DNA from: CAYUWG01 sp964448285
GTDB lineage: Bacteria; Bacteroidota; Ignavibacteria; SZUA-365
Reading direction: 5' to 3'
Length of the DNA stretch: 64,000 bases
Assembly: GCA_964448285.1 (NCBI GenBank)
Contig: CAYUWG010000015.1
Span: 4,814-68,813 of the forward strand
In this document: positions 28,050-36,757 of the stretch, piece by piece
Layout: every line of letters begins with the position of its first letter
Position numbering within the stretch: position 1 is the stretch's first letter
Program-made: the position numbers and the translations under genes
The notes under the pieces: model-generated
Seen by the model: the letters and a program-made list of their open reading frames with translations, nothing else
The model's database searches: none
Told to the model about the DNA's origin: nothing

Positions 28050-29495
28050 ATGACAACAGAAACCCAAACCATCGAACAACTCGCGAACAAGGAATACAAG
28101 TACGGCTTTGTGACCGAGATTGAAGCCGAAGCAGCCCCCAAAGGCCTGAATGAAGACATCATCCGACTCATCTCAGTAAAGAAAAATGAACCGGACTGGC
28201 TATTAGAGTGGAGATTGAAAGCGTATCGGAAATGGTTGACGATGGAAGAACCTAATTGGGCAAACGTCCACTACCCTCCAATCGACTACCAGGAGATCAT
28301 TTATTACTCCGCACCGAAACGGAAAGCCGCTCCAAAAAGCCTCGACGAAGTCGATCCAGAACTTCTCGCGACTTATGAGAAGCTCGGCATCCCGCTGAAG
28401 GAGCAAGAGTTTCTCGCCGGTGTCGCCGTCGATGCGGTATTCGACAGCGTCTCGGTGGCAACAACCTATCGTGCAAAACTCGCCGAGCTTGGAATCATCT
28501 TCTGTTCGTTTTCTGAAGCGGTGAAAGAGCATCCGGAGCTTGTGATGAAGTACCTCGGTTCGGTCGTGCCGCACTCGGATAATTATTTCGCAGCGCTGAA
28601 CTCCGCTGTCTTCACCGACGGCTCCTTTGTCTTCGTGCCGAAAGGCGTCCGTTGTCCGATGGAGCTTTCGACGTACTTCCGGATCAATGCCGCCAACACC
28701 GGCCAGTTCGAACGCACCCTGATCATCGCCGAGGAGAGCGCATACGTCAGCTACCTTGAAGGCTGTACCGCCCCAATGCGTGATGAAAACCAACTCCACG
28801 CAGCCGTCGTCGAGCTCGTCGCATTGGACAATGCCGAGATCAAATATTCGACAGTGCAGAACTGGTATCCCGGCGATAAGGACGGCAAGGGCGGCATCTA
28901 CAACTTCGTCACGAAGCGCGGCAAGTGCCTTGGGAAGAATTCGAAAATTTCCTGGACACAGGTCGAAACCGGCTCTGCAATCACTTGGAAGTATCCAAGC
29001 TGCATTCTCATGGGAGAGAATTCCGTCGGCGAATTTTATTCCGTAGCCGTAACGAACAACCATCAACAGGCTGACACGGGGACGAAGATGATCCACATCG
29101 GGAGGAACACCCGCAGCACGATCGTCTCGAAAGGCATCTCGGCAGGATTGAGCCAGAATACATACCGAGGGATGGTCAAGATTTTGAAAAGCGCTGAAGG
29201 TGCGCGCAACTTCTCGCAATGCGATTCCATGCTCCTCGGCGACAAATGCGGCGCACATACATTCCCCTACATCGAGATTAAAAACTCAACCGCACAGATG
29301 GAACATGAAGCTACGACGTCGAAGATCGGTGAGGATCAGATCTTCTATTGCAACCAGCGCGGCATCTCGACTGAGGACGCCGTGAACATGATCGTCAATG
29401 GATTCTGCAAGGAGGTCTTCCGCGAACTCCCGATGGAGTTTGCAGTCGAAGCACAAAAGCTGCTCGGAATCAGCCTCGAAGGTTCGGTAGGGTGA
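28050..29495 (+). CDS. sufB: Fe-S cluster scaffold subunit SufB
   Basis: ATG 28050 gives 481 residues, the normal SufB length; the frame open from 27924 has no SufB-like sequence in its extra 42 residues and overlaps the candidate promoter. Typical SufB phrases are FVPKGVRCPMELSTYFRIN, EGCTAPM, GGIYNFVTKRG, THTFPYIE-like AHTFPYIEIKNS and the end EAQKLLGISLEGSVG. SufB forms the SufBC2D scaffold on which Fe-S clusters are built in the cytoplasm. It opens an operon with sufC, sufD, sufS, sufU and sufT. A run of degenerate 7-mers lies between it and sufC. Confidence 0.97.
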   Translation: MTTETQTIEQLANKEYKYGFVTEIEAEAAPKGLNEDIIRLISVKKNEPDWLLEWRLKAYRKWLTMEEPNWANVHYPPIDYQEIIYYSAPKRKAAPKSLDEVDPELLATYEKLGIPLKEQEFLAGVAVDAVFDSVSVATTYRAKLAELGIIFCSFSEAVKEHPELVMKYLGSVVPHSDNYFAALNSAVFTDGSFVFVPKGVRCPMELSTYFRINAANTGQFERTLIIAEESAYVSYLEGCTAPMRDENQLHAAVVELVALDNAEIKYSTVQNWYPGDKDGKGGIYNFVTKRGKCLGKNSKISWTQVETGSAITWKYPSCILMGENSVGEFYSVAVTNNHQQADTGTKMIHIGRNTRSTIVSKGISAGLSQNTYRGMVKILKSAEGARNFSQCDSMLLGDKCGAHTFPYIEIKNSTAQMEHEATTSKIGEDQIFYCNQRGISTEDAVNMIVNGFCKEVFRELPMEFAVEAQKLLGISLEGSVG

Positions 29496-29517
29496 GTTTG
29501 ACAGCATATTCGAAAAA

Positions 29518-29554
29518 AATTCTGAATTCAGAATTCTGAGTTTTGAATTCTTCT
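29518..29554. repeat. Degenerate heptamer repeats with an 18-base perfect palindrome
   Basis: From 29521 the sequence reads TCTGAAT, TCAGAAT, TCTGAGT, TTTGAAT, TCTTC: four or five variants of one 7-mer. Bases 29518-29535 (AATTCTGAATTCAGAATT) are a perfect palindrome. Such heptamer arrays resemble the short tandemly repeated repetitive sequences (STRR) known from cyanobacteria and some other bacteria. Sitting in the 89-base sufB-sufC gap, they could form an RNA hairpin inside the operon. Confidence 0.6.
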
Positions 29555-29584
29555 TTAAAAGACACCCATACATAACTACTCAAC

Positions 29585-30364
29585 ATGCCTCTCCTTAAGA
29601 TCTCCAATCTCCACGCCTCCATCGACGGGAAGCAGATACTGAACGGAATAAATCTCACGATCAACGAAGGTGAAGTCCACGCCATCATGGGACCGAATGG
29701 ATCAGGGAAAAGCACGCTCGCGCAAGTGCTTGCCGGAAGGGAGTCCTACGAAGTGACGACGGGCGAAGTACTCTACAAGGGACAGAATCTTCTCGACATG
29801 GCCCCCGAGGAACGCGCGCAAGCCGGCATCTTTCTCGCGTTTCAATACCCGATAGAAATCCCCGGCGTCAGCAACATGTACTTCCTGAAAGCCGCAGTGA
29901 ACGCCGTCCGTAAGGCCCGCGGCGAAAGCGAATACGACGCAGTCGATTTTCTCAAGATCGTCAAGGAGAGGGCAAAGCTCGTTGAGATGGACGCTGCAAT
30001 GCTCAACCGACCGGTGAATGAAGGTTTCTCCGGCGGTGAAAAGAAGCGCAACGAAATCCTGCAGATGGCAGTGCTCGAACCGACGCTTTCAATCCTCGAT
30101 GAAACGGACTCCGGCCTCGATATCGATGCGTTGCGCATCGTTGCGGATGGCGTGAACAAACTTCGGTCCCCGCAAAGGGCAAGCGTCGTGGTCACACACT
30201 ATCAGCGATTGCTGAACTACATCGTTCCCGACTACGTGCACGTGTTATATCAGGGACGGATCGTGAAGTCCGGTGACAAGGACCTCGCGTTGCACCTTGA
30301 AGAAGAGGGGTACGATTGGGTGAAGGACATACCTGTCGAACCGGCTGCGGTGGAGAGTCGCTGA
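29585..30364 (+). CDS. sufC: SUF system ATPase SufC
   Basis: The 259-residue ABC-type ATPase has Walker A at 36-44 (GPNGSGKST), the SufC-type signature at 147-152 (GFSGGE, then KKRNE) and Walker B ending Asp172-Glu173 (SILDETDSGLD). It lacks membrane segments, as expected for SufC, which powers the SufB-SufD scaffold. The stop overlaps the sufD start (TGATG), so translation is coupled. Confidence 0.97.
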   Translation: MPLLKISNLHASIDGKQILNGINLTINEGEVHAIMGPNGSGKSTLAQVLAGRESYEVTTGEVLYKGQNLLDMAPEERAQAGIFLAFQYPIEIPGVSNMYFLKAAVNAVRKARGESEYDAVDFLKIVKERAKLVEMDAAMLNRPVNEGFSGGEKKRNEILQMAVLEPTLSILDETDSGLDIDALRIVADGVNKLRSPQRASVVVTHYQRLLNYIVPDYVHVLYQGRIVKSGDKDLALHLEEEGYDWVKDIPVEPAAVESR

Positions 30365-31704
30365 TGGCTGAAGATCGCACTCGAACGATAGAGCGTTTTG
30401 TCGAAGACTTCGCGCGATTCGAGACATCGCTCAACGGCCTCGCAACGCACCCGATGCATGCCGTTCGGCAGAAGGCTCTTCAGCGTATCCAGCAGTTCGG
30501 TTTCCCGACGCTGAAACACGAGGAGTGGAAGTACACCAATCTCAATCCGATTCTGAGAACTGCCTTTCGACGATTGAGCGCATCCGAAGTGCGATTTCCC
30601 GATGAAAGCATACTGGATCGCTTCCCGTTTCTTTCTCAAGCACGCCAGCGGTTAGTGTTTGTCGATGGTCACTACTCGAAAGCGCTCTCTTCGCTGAATG
30701 CAAGCGATGGCGTTCTTCTTCTTCCCCTTCAGGACGCGCTCGCATCACATGAAACGGTCATCGCGCCGTATCTCGGTCAGATTTGTTTCGATGAACGCAA
30801 CAGCTTTGCCGCACTCAATAGCGCTTTCCTTCATGACGCCGCGGTCGCAATCATTCCGAAAGGCCTGATCGTCGAGCCAACGCTGTTCGTACTTCATCTC
30901 TCATCTGGTGAAACCGAACCGACAATCGCACATCCCCACACGCTGATTCTTGCCGGCGAACATTCGTCCGTTTCGGTTGTCGAGATTTACGGAGGATTCG
31001 GAAACGGCTCTTACTTCACGAACGCCGTTACGGAAATCGTGGCAGGCATGGAGTCGAACGTCGATCATTATCGCATTCAGCGCGAAAGCGCATACGGATT
31101 CCATGTCAGTAACACGTTTCTCCTTCAGGCACGCGGAAGCGTCTGTTCGACTTTTTGCATGAACACCGGAGGCGCACTCGTAAGAAACGACGTGCACGTC
31201 GTCTTGAGCGAAGAAGGCAGTGAAGCAACGCTGAACGGATTGACGCTGACCGCCGAATCGCAGCACGTCGATAACCACACGGTCATCGATCATGCGAAGC
31301 CGCATTGCAGCAGCCATGAATTGTATAAAGGCATCCTCGATGGCTCTTCGCGAAATGTCTTCAGCGGCAAGATCATCGTGCGAAAGGATGCACAGAAGAC
31401 CGATGCGAAGCAGACGAACAACAATCTCATTCTCTCCGACTCCGCGATGGTCGATACCAAACCACAGCTCGAGATCTTCGCGGACGACGTCAAGTGCACG
31501 CACGGAGCAACGATCGGACGGTTGGATGAAGATGCTCTGTTCTACCTCCGCTCACGAGGAATCGATAAACAGACTGCACGCAGCATCCTCACGTATGCTT
31601 TTGCAAGCGATATGATTCATCGTGTCAAAGTCGATGCGCTGCGGGATTACCTCGACAGCACACTGCACGAACGACTCCGCGTTCCGGAGGATCAGGAGAT
31701 ATAA
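30364..31704 (+). CDS. sufD: Fe-S cluster assembly protein SufD
   Basis: The ATG at 30364 overlaps the sufC stop by one base, and the first residues (MAEDRTR) then lead into the SufD-like KHEEWKYTNL motif (~residue 50). The product has 446 residues. The C-terminal half is the SufB/D beta-helix core (DHAKPHCSSHELYKGIL, SGKIIVRKDAQKTDA, CTHGATIGRLDEDALFYLRSRGI). His in THGAT is the conserved position implicated in cluster assembly in SufD. Partner of SufB and SufC. Confidence 0.96.
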   Translation: MAEDRTRTIERFVEDFARFETSLNGLATHPMHAVRQKALQRIQQFGFPTLKHEEWKYTNLNPILRTAFRRLSASEVRFPDESILDRFPFLSQARQRLVFVDGHYSKALSSLNASDGVLLLPLQDALASHETVIAPYLGQICFDERNSFAALNSAFLHDAAVAIIPKGLIVEPTLFVLHLSSGETEPTIAHPHTLILAGEHSSVSVVEIYGGFGNGSYFTNAVTEIVAGMESNVDHYRIQRESAYGFHVSNTFLLQARGSVCSTFCMNTGGALVRNDVHVVLSEEGSEATLNGLTLTAESQHVDNHTVIDHAKPHCSSHELYKGILDGSSRNVFSGKIIVRKDAQKTDAKQTNNNLILSDSAMVDTKPQLEIFADDVKCTHGATIGRLDEDALFYLRSRGIDKQTARSILTYAFASDMIHRVKVDALRDYLDSTLHERLRVPEDQEI

Positions 31705-31706
31705 TA

Positions 31707-32969
31707 ATGGATGCCATCGCGACAGCAGCAGCACTCGCAGCAGTCAAACCCGCGTTCGTCGTCGAAGAACTGCGAAGGGAGTTTCCCGTGCTCATGCAGC
31801 CCATCATGGGAAAGAACCTCGTGTATCTCGACAATGCTGCGACGACACAGAAGCCGCGCTCCGTTCTCAGGACGATGCACAAGTACTACACGGAAGAAAA
31901 TTCCAACGTGCATCGCGGCGTACATTTTCTCAGCCAGCTTGCGACGCAGAAGTACGATATGGCGCGTGAGAAAGTGCGGGCGTTCCTGCAAGCCGACTCA
32001 GCGGAAGAAATCATTTTCGTCCGAGGGACAACGGAAGCGATCAATCTCGTTGCACAGAGTTATGGTCGCAGCTCCGTTCGCGAGGGGGATGAGATCGTCA
32101 TTTCGGCGATGGAGCATCACTCGAACATCGTTCCGTGGCAAATGCTTTGCGAAGAGAAAGGCGCCCGCCTCCGCATCATTCCGATGAATGACGACGGAGA
32201 GTTGCTTCTCGACGAATACGAACGCCTTCTCAATCATCGAACGAAACTCGTCGCAATAGTCCATGCATCCAACGCACTCGGTACGGTGAATCCCGTTCAG
32301 ACGATGATCACTCTCGCGCACGCGCACGGCATTCCGGTGCTGGTTGACGGCGCGCAATCCGTTCAACACATGCGCATCGACGTTCGCGAGCTTGACTGTG
32401 ACTTCTTCGCCTTCAGCGGACACAAGCTTTACAGTCCCACGGGGATCGGTGTCCTTTATGGCAAGAAGGCTTTGCTCGAAACGATGCCGCCGTTCATGGG
32501 CGGAGGCGACATGATTCTTTCAGTCTCTTTTGAAAAGACGGTATTCAACGCGCTGCCGTTCAAATTCGAAGCCGGGACACCCAACATCGGTGGAGCGATC
32601 GGCTTAGGTGCTGCTATCGATTTTCTCCAAACCCTCGACTTCTCTGCGCTCATCGTGCATGAGAACGACCTGCTTCATTATGCATCCGAGCGTTTGCAGG
32701 AAATTCCCGGCCTTCGCATCATCGGGAACGCGAGCAATAAATCCACCGTGCTTTCCTTCATCATCGATGGCATTCATCCGCACGATATCGGGACGATCCT
32801 TGACCGCGACGGGATAGCGATTCGGGCCGGGCATCATTGCGCTCAGCCGGTCATGCAGCGCTTCGGGATTCCGGCAACAGCTCGTGCATCGTTCGCTTTC
32901 TACAACACACGAGAAGACGTGGACGCCTTAGTGAAAGGTCTTTACCACGTGCTCGAGGTATTCCACTGA
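31707..32969 (+). CDS. sufS: Cysteine desulfurase SufS
   Basis: The 420-residue class V aminotransferase-fold enzyme has PLP lysine Lys240 in FSGHKLY and the catalytic Cys378 in RAGHHCAQP, in the short-loop arrangement of SufS (group II) desulfurases. Other marks are YLDNAATTQKP near the N-terminus and NVHRGVH. It removes sulfur from cysteine and passes it to SufU (next gene). AGGAG precedes the start, and the stop overlaps the sufU start. Confidence 0.96.
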   Translation: MDAIATAAALAAVKPAFVVEELRREFPVLMQPIMGKNLVYLDNAATTQKPRSVLRTMHKYYTEENSNVHRGVHFLSQLATQKYDMAREKVRAFLQADSAEEIIFVRGTTEAINLVAQSYGRSSVREGDEIVISAMEHHSNIVPWQMLCEEKGARLRIIPMNDDGELLLDEYERLLNHRTKLVAIVHASNALGTVNPVQTMITLAHAHGIPVLVDGAQSVQHMRIDVRELDCDFFAFSGHKLYSPTGIGVLYGKKALLETMPPFMGGGDMILSVSFEKTVFNALPFKFEAGTPNIGGAIGLGAAIDFLQTLDFSALIVHENDLLHYASERLQEIPGLRIIGNASNKSTVLSFIIDGIHPHDIGTILDRDGIAIRAGHHCAQPVMQRFGIPATARASFAFYNTREDVDALVKGLYHVLEVFH

Positions 32970-33421
32970 TGGACGAAATCCGCGACCTCTATCAGGAAGT
33001 CATCCTCGATCACAACAAGCGTCCGCAAAACTATCGGGTGATGGAAGATGCCGATTCATTATTGGAAGGCTACAATCCGCTGTGCGGCGATCACTATACA
33101 CTCTATGTGAAGTTCGATGGTGATCGAATCGCAGACATCAGTTTTCAAGGAAACGGCTGCGCAATCTCCAAAGCCTCCGCTTCGATGATGAGCGCGATTC
33201 TGAAAGGCAAAACGAAAACGGATGCAGATCATCTTTTCGGCGTGTTCCATGAACTTGTCACCGGAAAATCGAATCCGATGGATCATATCGAAGAACTGGG
33301 CAAGCTCGCGGCGTTTGCCGGCGTTTCGGAATTTCCCGTGCGCGTGAAATGCGCTACGCTCCCCTGGCACACGCTTCATTCTGCGATGAAAGGTTCTCAG
33401 GATTCGGTTTCGACGGAGTGA
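32969..33421 (+). CDS. sufU: Zinc-dependent sulfurtransferase SufU
   Basis: The ATG at 32969 overlaps the sufS stop (TGATG) and gives 150 residues. The conserved ligand set is Cys39 (NPLCGD), Asp41, Cys64 (GNGCAIS) and Cys128 (RVKCATLPW), and the short insertion before Cys128 (EELGKLAAFAGV) marks SufU rather than IscU. In the SufS-SufU pair it accepts persulfide from the desulfurase. A longer frame from 32837 only overlaps sufS. Confidence 0.95.
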   Translation: MDEIRDLYQEVILDHNKRPQNYRVMEDADSLLEGYNPLCGDHYTLYVKFDGDRIADISFQGNGCAISKASASMMSAILKGKTKTDADHLFGVFHELVTGKSNPMDHIEELGKLAAFAGVSEFPVRVKCATLPWHTLHSAMKGSQDSVSTE

Positions 33422-33423
33422 GT

Positions 33424-33894
33424 ATGCCACTGAAATTTTGGAAGAAAGAAAGAACAGACGTTATGATGGAAAAGGAACAGACGAATACCATGGTTAAAAC
33501 CGAGGGGACTTCCATTCAATCGCAAAACTCGGAAACTCTAATAGGAGAAGACCGGTCTGAGCAAAAAGCCGATGCTGAGCTTGCGCACTTGCAGGCGATC
33601 GATGATAAGGTCGTCGATGTCATAAAGACCTGCTACGATCCTGAAATACCGGTGAACATCTACGAGCTTGGGCTTATCTATCAGGTTCGTGTAAAGGCGC
33701 ATGGACAGATTCACATCGTCATGACGCTCACAACTCCACACTGTCCTGCGGCGCAATCCCTGCCACAGGAAGTGAAGGATAAAGTGAGAGGCATCCCCGG
33801 CGTCACCGATGTCGAGATAGAGATCGTATGGGATCCGCCATGGACGCCTTCGCGCATGTCCGAAGCAGCAAAGCTGGAATTAGGATTCTTATAG
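33424..33894 (+). CDS. sufT: SufT-like MIP18/DUF59 family Fe-S maturation protein
   Basis: From ATG 33424 the product has 156 residues; ATGs at 33463, 33466 and 33490 are also possible. The last ~100 residues are a DUF59 domain (DVIKTCYDPEIPVNIYELGL, TTPHCP, IVWDPPWTPSRMS), as in SufT/PaaD/MIP18, which help deliver or mature Fe-S clusters. The first ~50 residues are charged and unlike the family, either a linker or a mis-set start. It follows sufU by two bases in the same operon. Confidence 0.9.
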   Translation: MPLKFWKKERTDVMMEKEQTNTMVKTEGTSIQSQNSETLIGEDRSEQKADAELAHLQAIDDKVVDVIKTCYDPEIPVNIYELGLIYQVRVKAHGQIHIVMTLTTPHCPAAQSLPQEVKDKVRGIPGVTDVEIEIVWDPPWTPSRMSEAAKLELGFL

Positions 33895-33922
33895 TCACAC
33901 AATCAATCGAAAGGCAAGATGC

Positions 33923-34456
33923 ATGTATAACAATCTCACACTCAACCGTGGCCCTATGTACGACCCTGAAGCCGTTCAGTGGATGCGCGACGAACTTACG
34001 TATGTCGGCTTCGAGGAATTATTGACACCGGAAGAAGTGGATAAAGCTGTCAGCGAAACGGAAGGAACGTTACTCATCATGGTGAACTCCGTCTGCGGTT
34101 GCGCAGCAGGAAGCGCACGTCCGGGAGTTGCTTTCGCGCTGCAGCACAAGGTGATTCCCGACCGTATCGCTACGGTATTCGCCGGAATGGAGCGCGATGC
34201 TACCGACCGAGCGCGTTCTTACTTCGAAGGAGTCCCGCCGTCATCTCCATCGATGGGATTGCTGATGAATGGAAAGCTCGTTGCGATGATTCCCCGCTAC
34301 GAAATCGAAGGACGAACACCCGAACAGCTTGCCTCGCTCTTGACGAAGGCATTCGATGAGCACTGCACGAAAGCCGGTCCTTCCATCCCTCGTGAGAAAT
34401 ACGAACAACTCGTCCACGCACAAGCGTGCGGTTCAACGATACCACGCATAAACTGA
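33923..34456 (+). CDS. BrxA/BrxB-like bacilliredoxin
   Basis: The 177-residue protein belongs to the YphP/YqiW family: CGC active site at Cys58-Gly59-Cys60 in NSVCGCAAG, with conserved PGVAFAL and a thioredoxin-like fold. In Bacillus these proteins remove bacillithiol from oxidised protein thiols. It is ~30 residues longer at the C-terminus (with an extra Cys in HAQACGST) than the Bacillus members I know. It sits directly after sufT and six bases before the Rrf2 gene, suggesting repair of oxidised SUF components or low-molecular-weight thiol linkage. Confidence 0.9.
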   Translation: MYNNLTLNRGPMYDPEAVQWMRDELTYVGFEELLTPEEVDKAVSETEGTLLIMVNSVCGCAAGSARPGVAFALQHKVIPDRIATVFAGMERDATDRARSYFEGVPPSSPSMGLLMNGKLVAMIPRYEIEGRTPEQLASLLTKAFDEHCTKAGPSIPREKYEQLVHAQACGSTIPRIN

Positions 34457-34462
34457 ACGGCA

Positions 34463-34918
34463 ATGAAATTCAGTTCACAGGAAGAGTATGGCTTGAGATG
34501 CCTGCTGCAAATCGCCCGCCGGGGTGATGAAGGAACGAGCGTTTCCATCAGTGAGATCAGCCGTGAGGAAGGTCTTTCCGAAGCGTATGTCGGTAAGTTG
34601 ATGCGCATTCTCCGGCTTGCAGGATTCGTCGAAAGCGTACGCGGACAGGAAGGCGGTTACACGCTCACGCGACCGGCGAACGGTATCTTCATCAGCGACG
34701 TGCTCAGCGTGCTCGGTGGACGGATTTACGATCCTGATTTCTGTGGACATTTCTCCGGCTCGGTCGATGAGTGTCTTCACACATCTCAATGTTCTCTTAA
34801 ACCACTTTGGCATAAAGTCCAAAGTGCGATTGATGAAGCGCTTGCCGATCTGACTCTGACCGATCTGATCGCTCACCAGCAACTCGTTCAGATAGAGACT
34901 TCGACTGTGAACGCGTAG
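34463..34918 (+). CDS. Rrf2-family Fe-S-sensing transcriptional regulator
   Basis: The 151-residue protein has an Rrf2 winged helix (KFSSQEEYGLRCLLQIARRG, then ISREEGLSEAYVGKLMRIL and GGYTLTRPA). Three cysteines, Cys94, Cys104 and Cys110, form a C-x9-C-x5-C set that could bind an Fe-S cluster, as in IscR/NsrR/SufR relatives. As the last gene of the SUF operon it probably senses cluster supply and represses or tunes the operon, although I found no clear operator. An intrinsic terminator follows. Confidence 0.9.
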   Translation: MKFSSQEEYGLRCLLQIARRGDEGTSVSISEISREEGLSEAYVGKLMRILRLAGFVESVRGQEGGYTLTRPANGIFISDVLSVLGGRIYDPDFCGHFSGSVDECLHTSQCSLKPLWHKVQSAIDEALADLTLTDLIAHQQLVQIETSTVNA

Positions 34919-34943
34919 CGTTCAATCAAACAGACTTCACGAA

Positions 34944-34973
34944 AGAGCGGCTCAAGGGGCCGCTTTTCTTTTG
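34944..34973 (+). terminator. Intrinsic terminator of the SUF operon
   Basis: AGCGGC (34946-34951) pairs with GCCGCT (34959-34964) around a seven-base loop, followed by TTTCTTTT. It lies 25 bases after the Rrf2 stop, matching the end of the operon. Confidence 0.8.
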
Positions 34974-35154
34974 CAGTTTGCAACCAACGCGTGCAACTCT
35001 ATCATTGATGCTAATCTCATGAGGCGATTATCGTGTAACGTCGCTGAACACATCGGAAAAAGCTCTGTTCCAAGTCGCGTCCAATTTCTGAACGTTGGCA
35101 TTGGCACACGTGTAGTAGGTAACGGCACGGCTGATTGAATCAAAGGAGTTTTCC

Positions 35155-36492
35155 ATGAAACCGTTCCATACAAAATTTATCCTACTCATCTTTCTCGCTT
35201 CAAGCATTTTCCTCATCTGTGAATCACATGATGCAACAGCACAATGTTCACCTTGTGGAGCGTACACACCTGCGGGTTGGCCTATAAACTGGGTAGCCTA
35301 TAGATATACTACCGGTTATGTCGTTCAGGACACAGCCGATGAAAGCCCTGATGAATCGGATATTTACTATGGCCCTGCCGGTGATTCTGCGTCAGTCTTA
35401 GTCGGCTTTGAAAATGGTGTGGCGTACTTCCGTATGCAACTTCGCGCTGATCCCTCAGCAACCGGTGGCGCAGCGCCGCTCAAGCAAACGACGTGGCTCG
35501 TACAAATTCGCGGAAGTAACGGGTACCACCTTCTCACAGTCGGATGCGATGGAAATAATCCTGATAACATTTTTATCTACGATACAACGAGCACCTATAA
35601 GCTTACTGTCTATACGTTGTCTTCGAATCCCACGGCTATTCGCGTGACGGCGATCAACGGTACAGGACGATATTATCTCGATTTCCAGGTACCGCTTTGT
35701 GCGCTCACTTACTGGTCATGCTTATATGCACGACAGACGATCACTTCTTCGACGCCACTGATCTTCTACTACGGAACGAGCCAGGCTGCATCTTCACAAG
35801 TGAATAAGGACTTCTCGACCTGCACCGGGAATTGCACGCTCACGATCCTCGACTATCTCGGTCTTGCCGTAGGGACATTCGACCATATCGAAACCGGTAT
35901 CCTTCCGGTTGAGCTTTCCTCATTTCGCGCATCGCTCCGAAACGGTACGGTTGAACTCGCATGGACAACACAAACGGAAACGAACAACTACGGATTCGAA
36001 GTTCAGCGCAGCGACGAATCCGGCAACTGGACAAGTCGAGGATTCGTCTCGGGGAACGGCACGTCGAATCGACCCCAATCGTATTCTTTCATCGATGATC
36101 TTCCATCACAAATGGATCGTTCGAACCGGATCGCGTATCGGTTGAAGCAGATCGACCGCGATGGTGCAATATCGTATTCGCATTCCATCGATGTTCCTCT
36201 GCCCTCGCGTGATCATTCCATTCTCGGCGGTAATTATCCGAATCCTCTCGGAACGAATGAGCTCGGATATCGAACAGCGATCCCTCTGACGTTGCAACGT
36301 TCTGAAGCTGTTCGACTCATCGTCACGAACACTCTCGGAAAAGAAGTGGCATCGATCGTCGATGGGATGATGGAGAGCGGATCCCATGTCCTGTTTTTCG
36401 ATACACGAGGATTGCCGGCAGGTATGTACTACACAGTACTCCATACAGAATCAGGAGAACGTTTTCAACAACCAATGCTTCTTGTTCGATGA
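35155..36492 (+). CDS. T9SS-sorted secreted protein of unknown function, first of a tandem pair
   Basis: The 445-residue product has a signal peptide (ending DATAQ) and AAAGGAG eight bases before the ATG. Residues ~32-240 are a Cys-containing beta-rich domain that I do not recognise (CSPCGAYTPAGWP start, DESDIYYGPAGDSASVLVGF, CTGNC near the end). Residues ~250-345 are FN3-like with the Bacteroidota phrase LPVELSSFRA and TETNNYGFEVQRS. The C-terminus is a T9SS domain (NYPNPL, GMYYTVLH, MLLVR). Its neighbour at 36758 is a clear paralogue. No operon partner is apparent: a terminator precedes it (SUF operon) and another follows. Confidence 0.82.
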   Translation: MKPFHTKFILLIFLASSIFLICESHDATAQCSPCGAYTPAGWPINWVAYRYTTGYVVQDTADESPDESDIYYGPAGDSASVLVGFENGVAYFRMQLRADPSATGGAAPLKQTTWLVQIRGSNGYHLLTVGCDGNNPDNIFIYDTTSTYKLTVYTLSSNPTAIRVTAINGTGRYYLDFQVPLCALTYWSCLYARQTITSSTPLIFYYGTSQAASSQVNKDFSTCTGNCTLTILDYLGLAVGTFDHIETGILPVELSSFRASLRNGTVELAWTTQTETNNYGFEVQRSDESGNWTSRGFVSGNGTSNRPQSYSFIDDLPSQMDRSNRIAYRLKQIDRDGAISYSHSIDVPLPSRDHSILGGNYPNPLGTNELGYRTAIPLTLQRSEAVRLIVTNTLGKEVASIVDGMMESGSHVLFFDTRGLPAGMYYTVLHTESGERFQQPMLLVR

Positions 36493-36520
36493 TGGTGGCG
36501 ACAAGAGAGCATTGAACTCA

Positions 36521-36555
36521 GAGAGTCCGGTCCGCCCCGGACTCTCTGCTTTTTA
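36521..36555 (+). terminator. Intrinsic terminator after the first tandem T9SS gene
   Basis: GAGAGTCCGG (36521-36530) pairs perfectly with CCGGACTCTC (36537-36546), followed by TGCTTTTTAT. The ten-pair stem 28 bases after the stop is a strong intrinsic terminator and separates the two paralogues into independent transcripts. Confidence 0.85.
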
Positions 36556-36757
36556 TCCTGAACTTTTATGAAGTCATCGCATGAGTGATGAAAAGATTTC
36601 TGCTTCAGAGGATTCGTCCATCGTCGATAATTCTTGAAATGGTTTAAGAATGGCCTCTTTTCATCGATGAGACACTGCTGGCACAAAGCTGGATAACAGG
36701 AACCAATGCGGTAAACGATCACCGCTGTGTCCCACCATCATCGAAGGCAGCCTCTCC

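Noticed and set aside
28203..29258. 351-codon open frame on the minus strand opposite sufB
   Set aside because: Antisense shadow; sufB is unmistakable and the frame has no domain.
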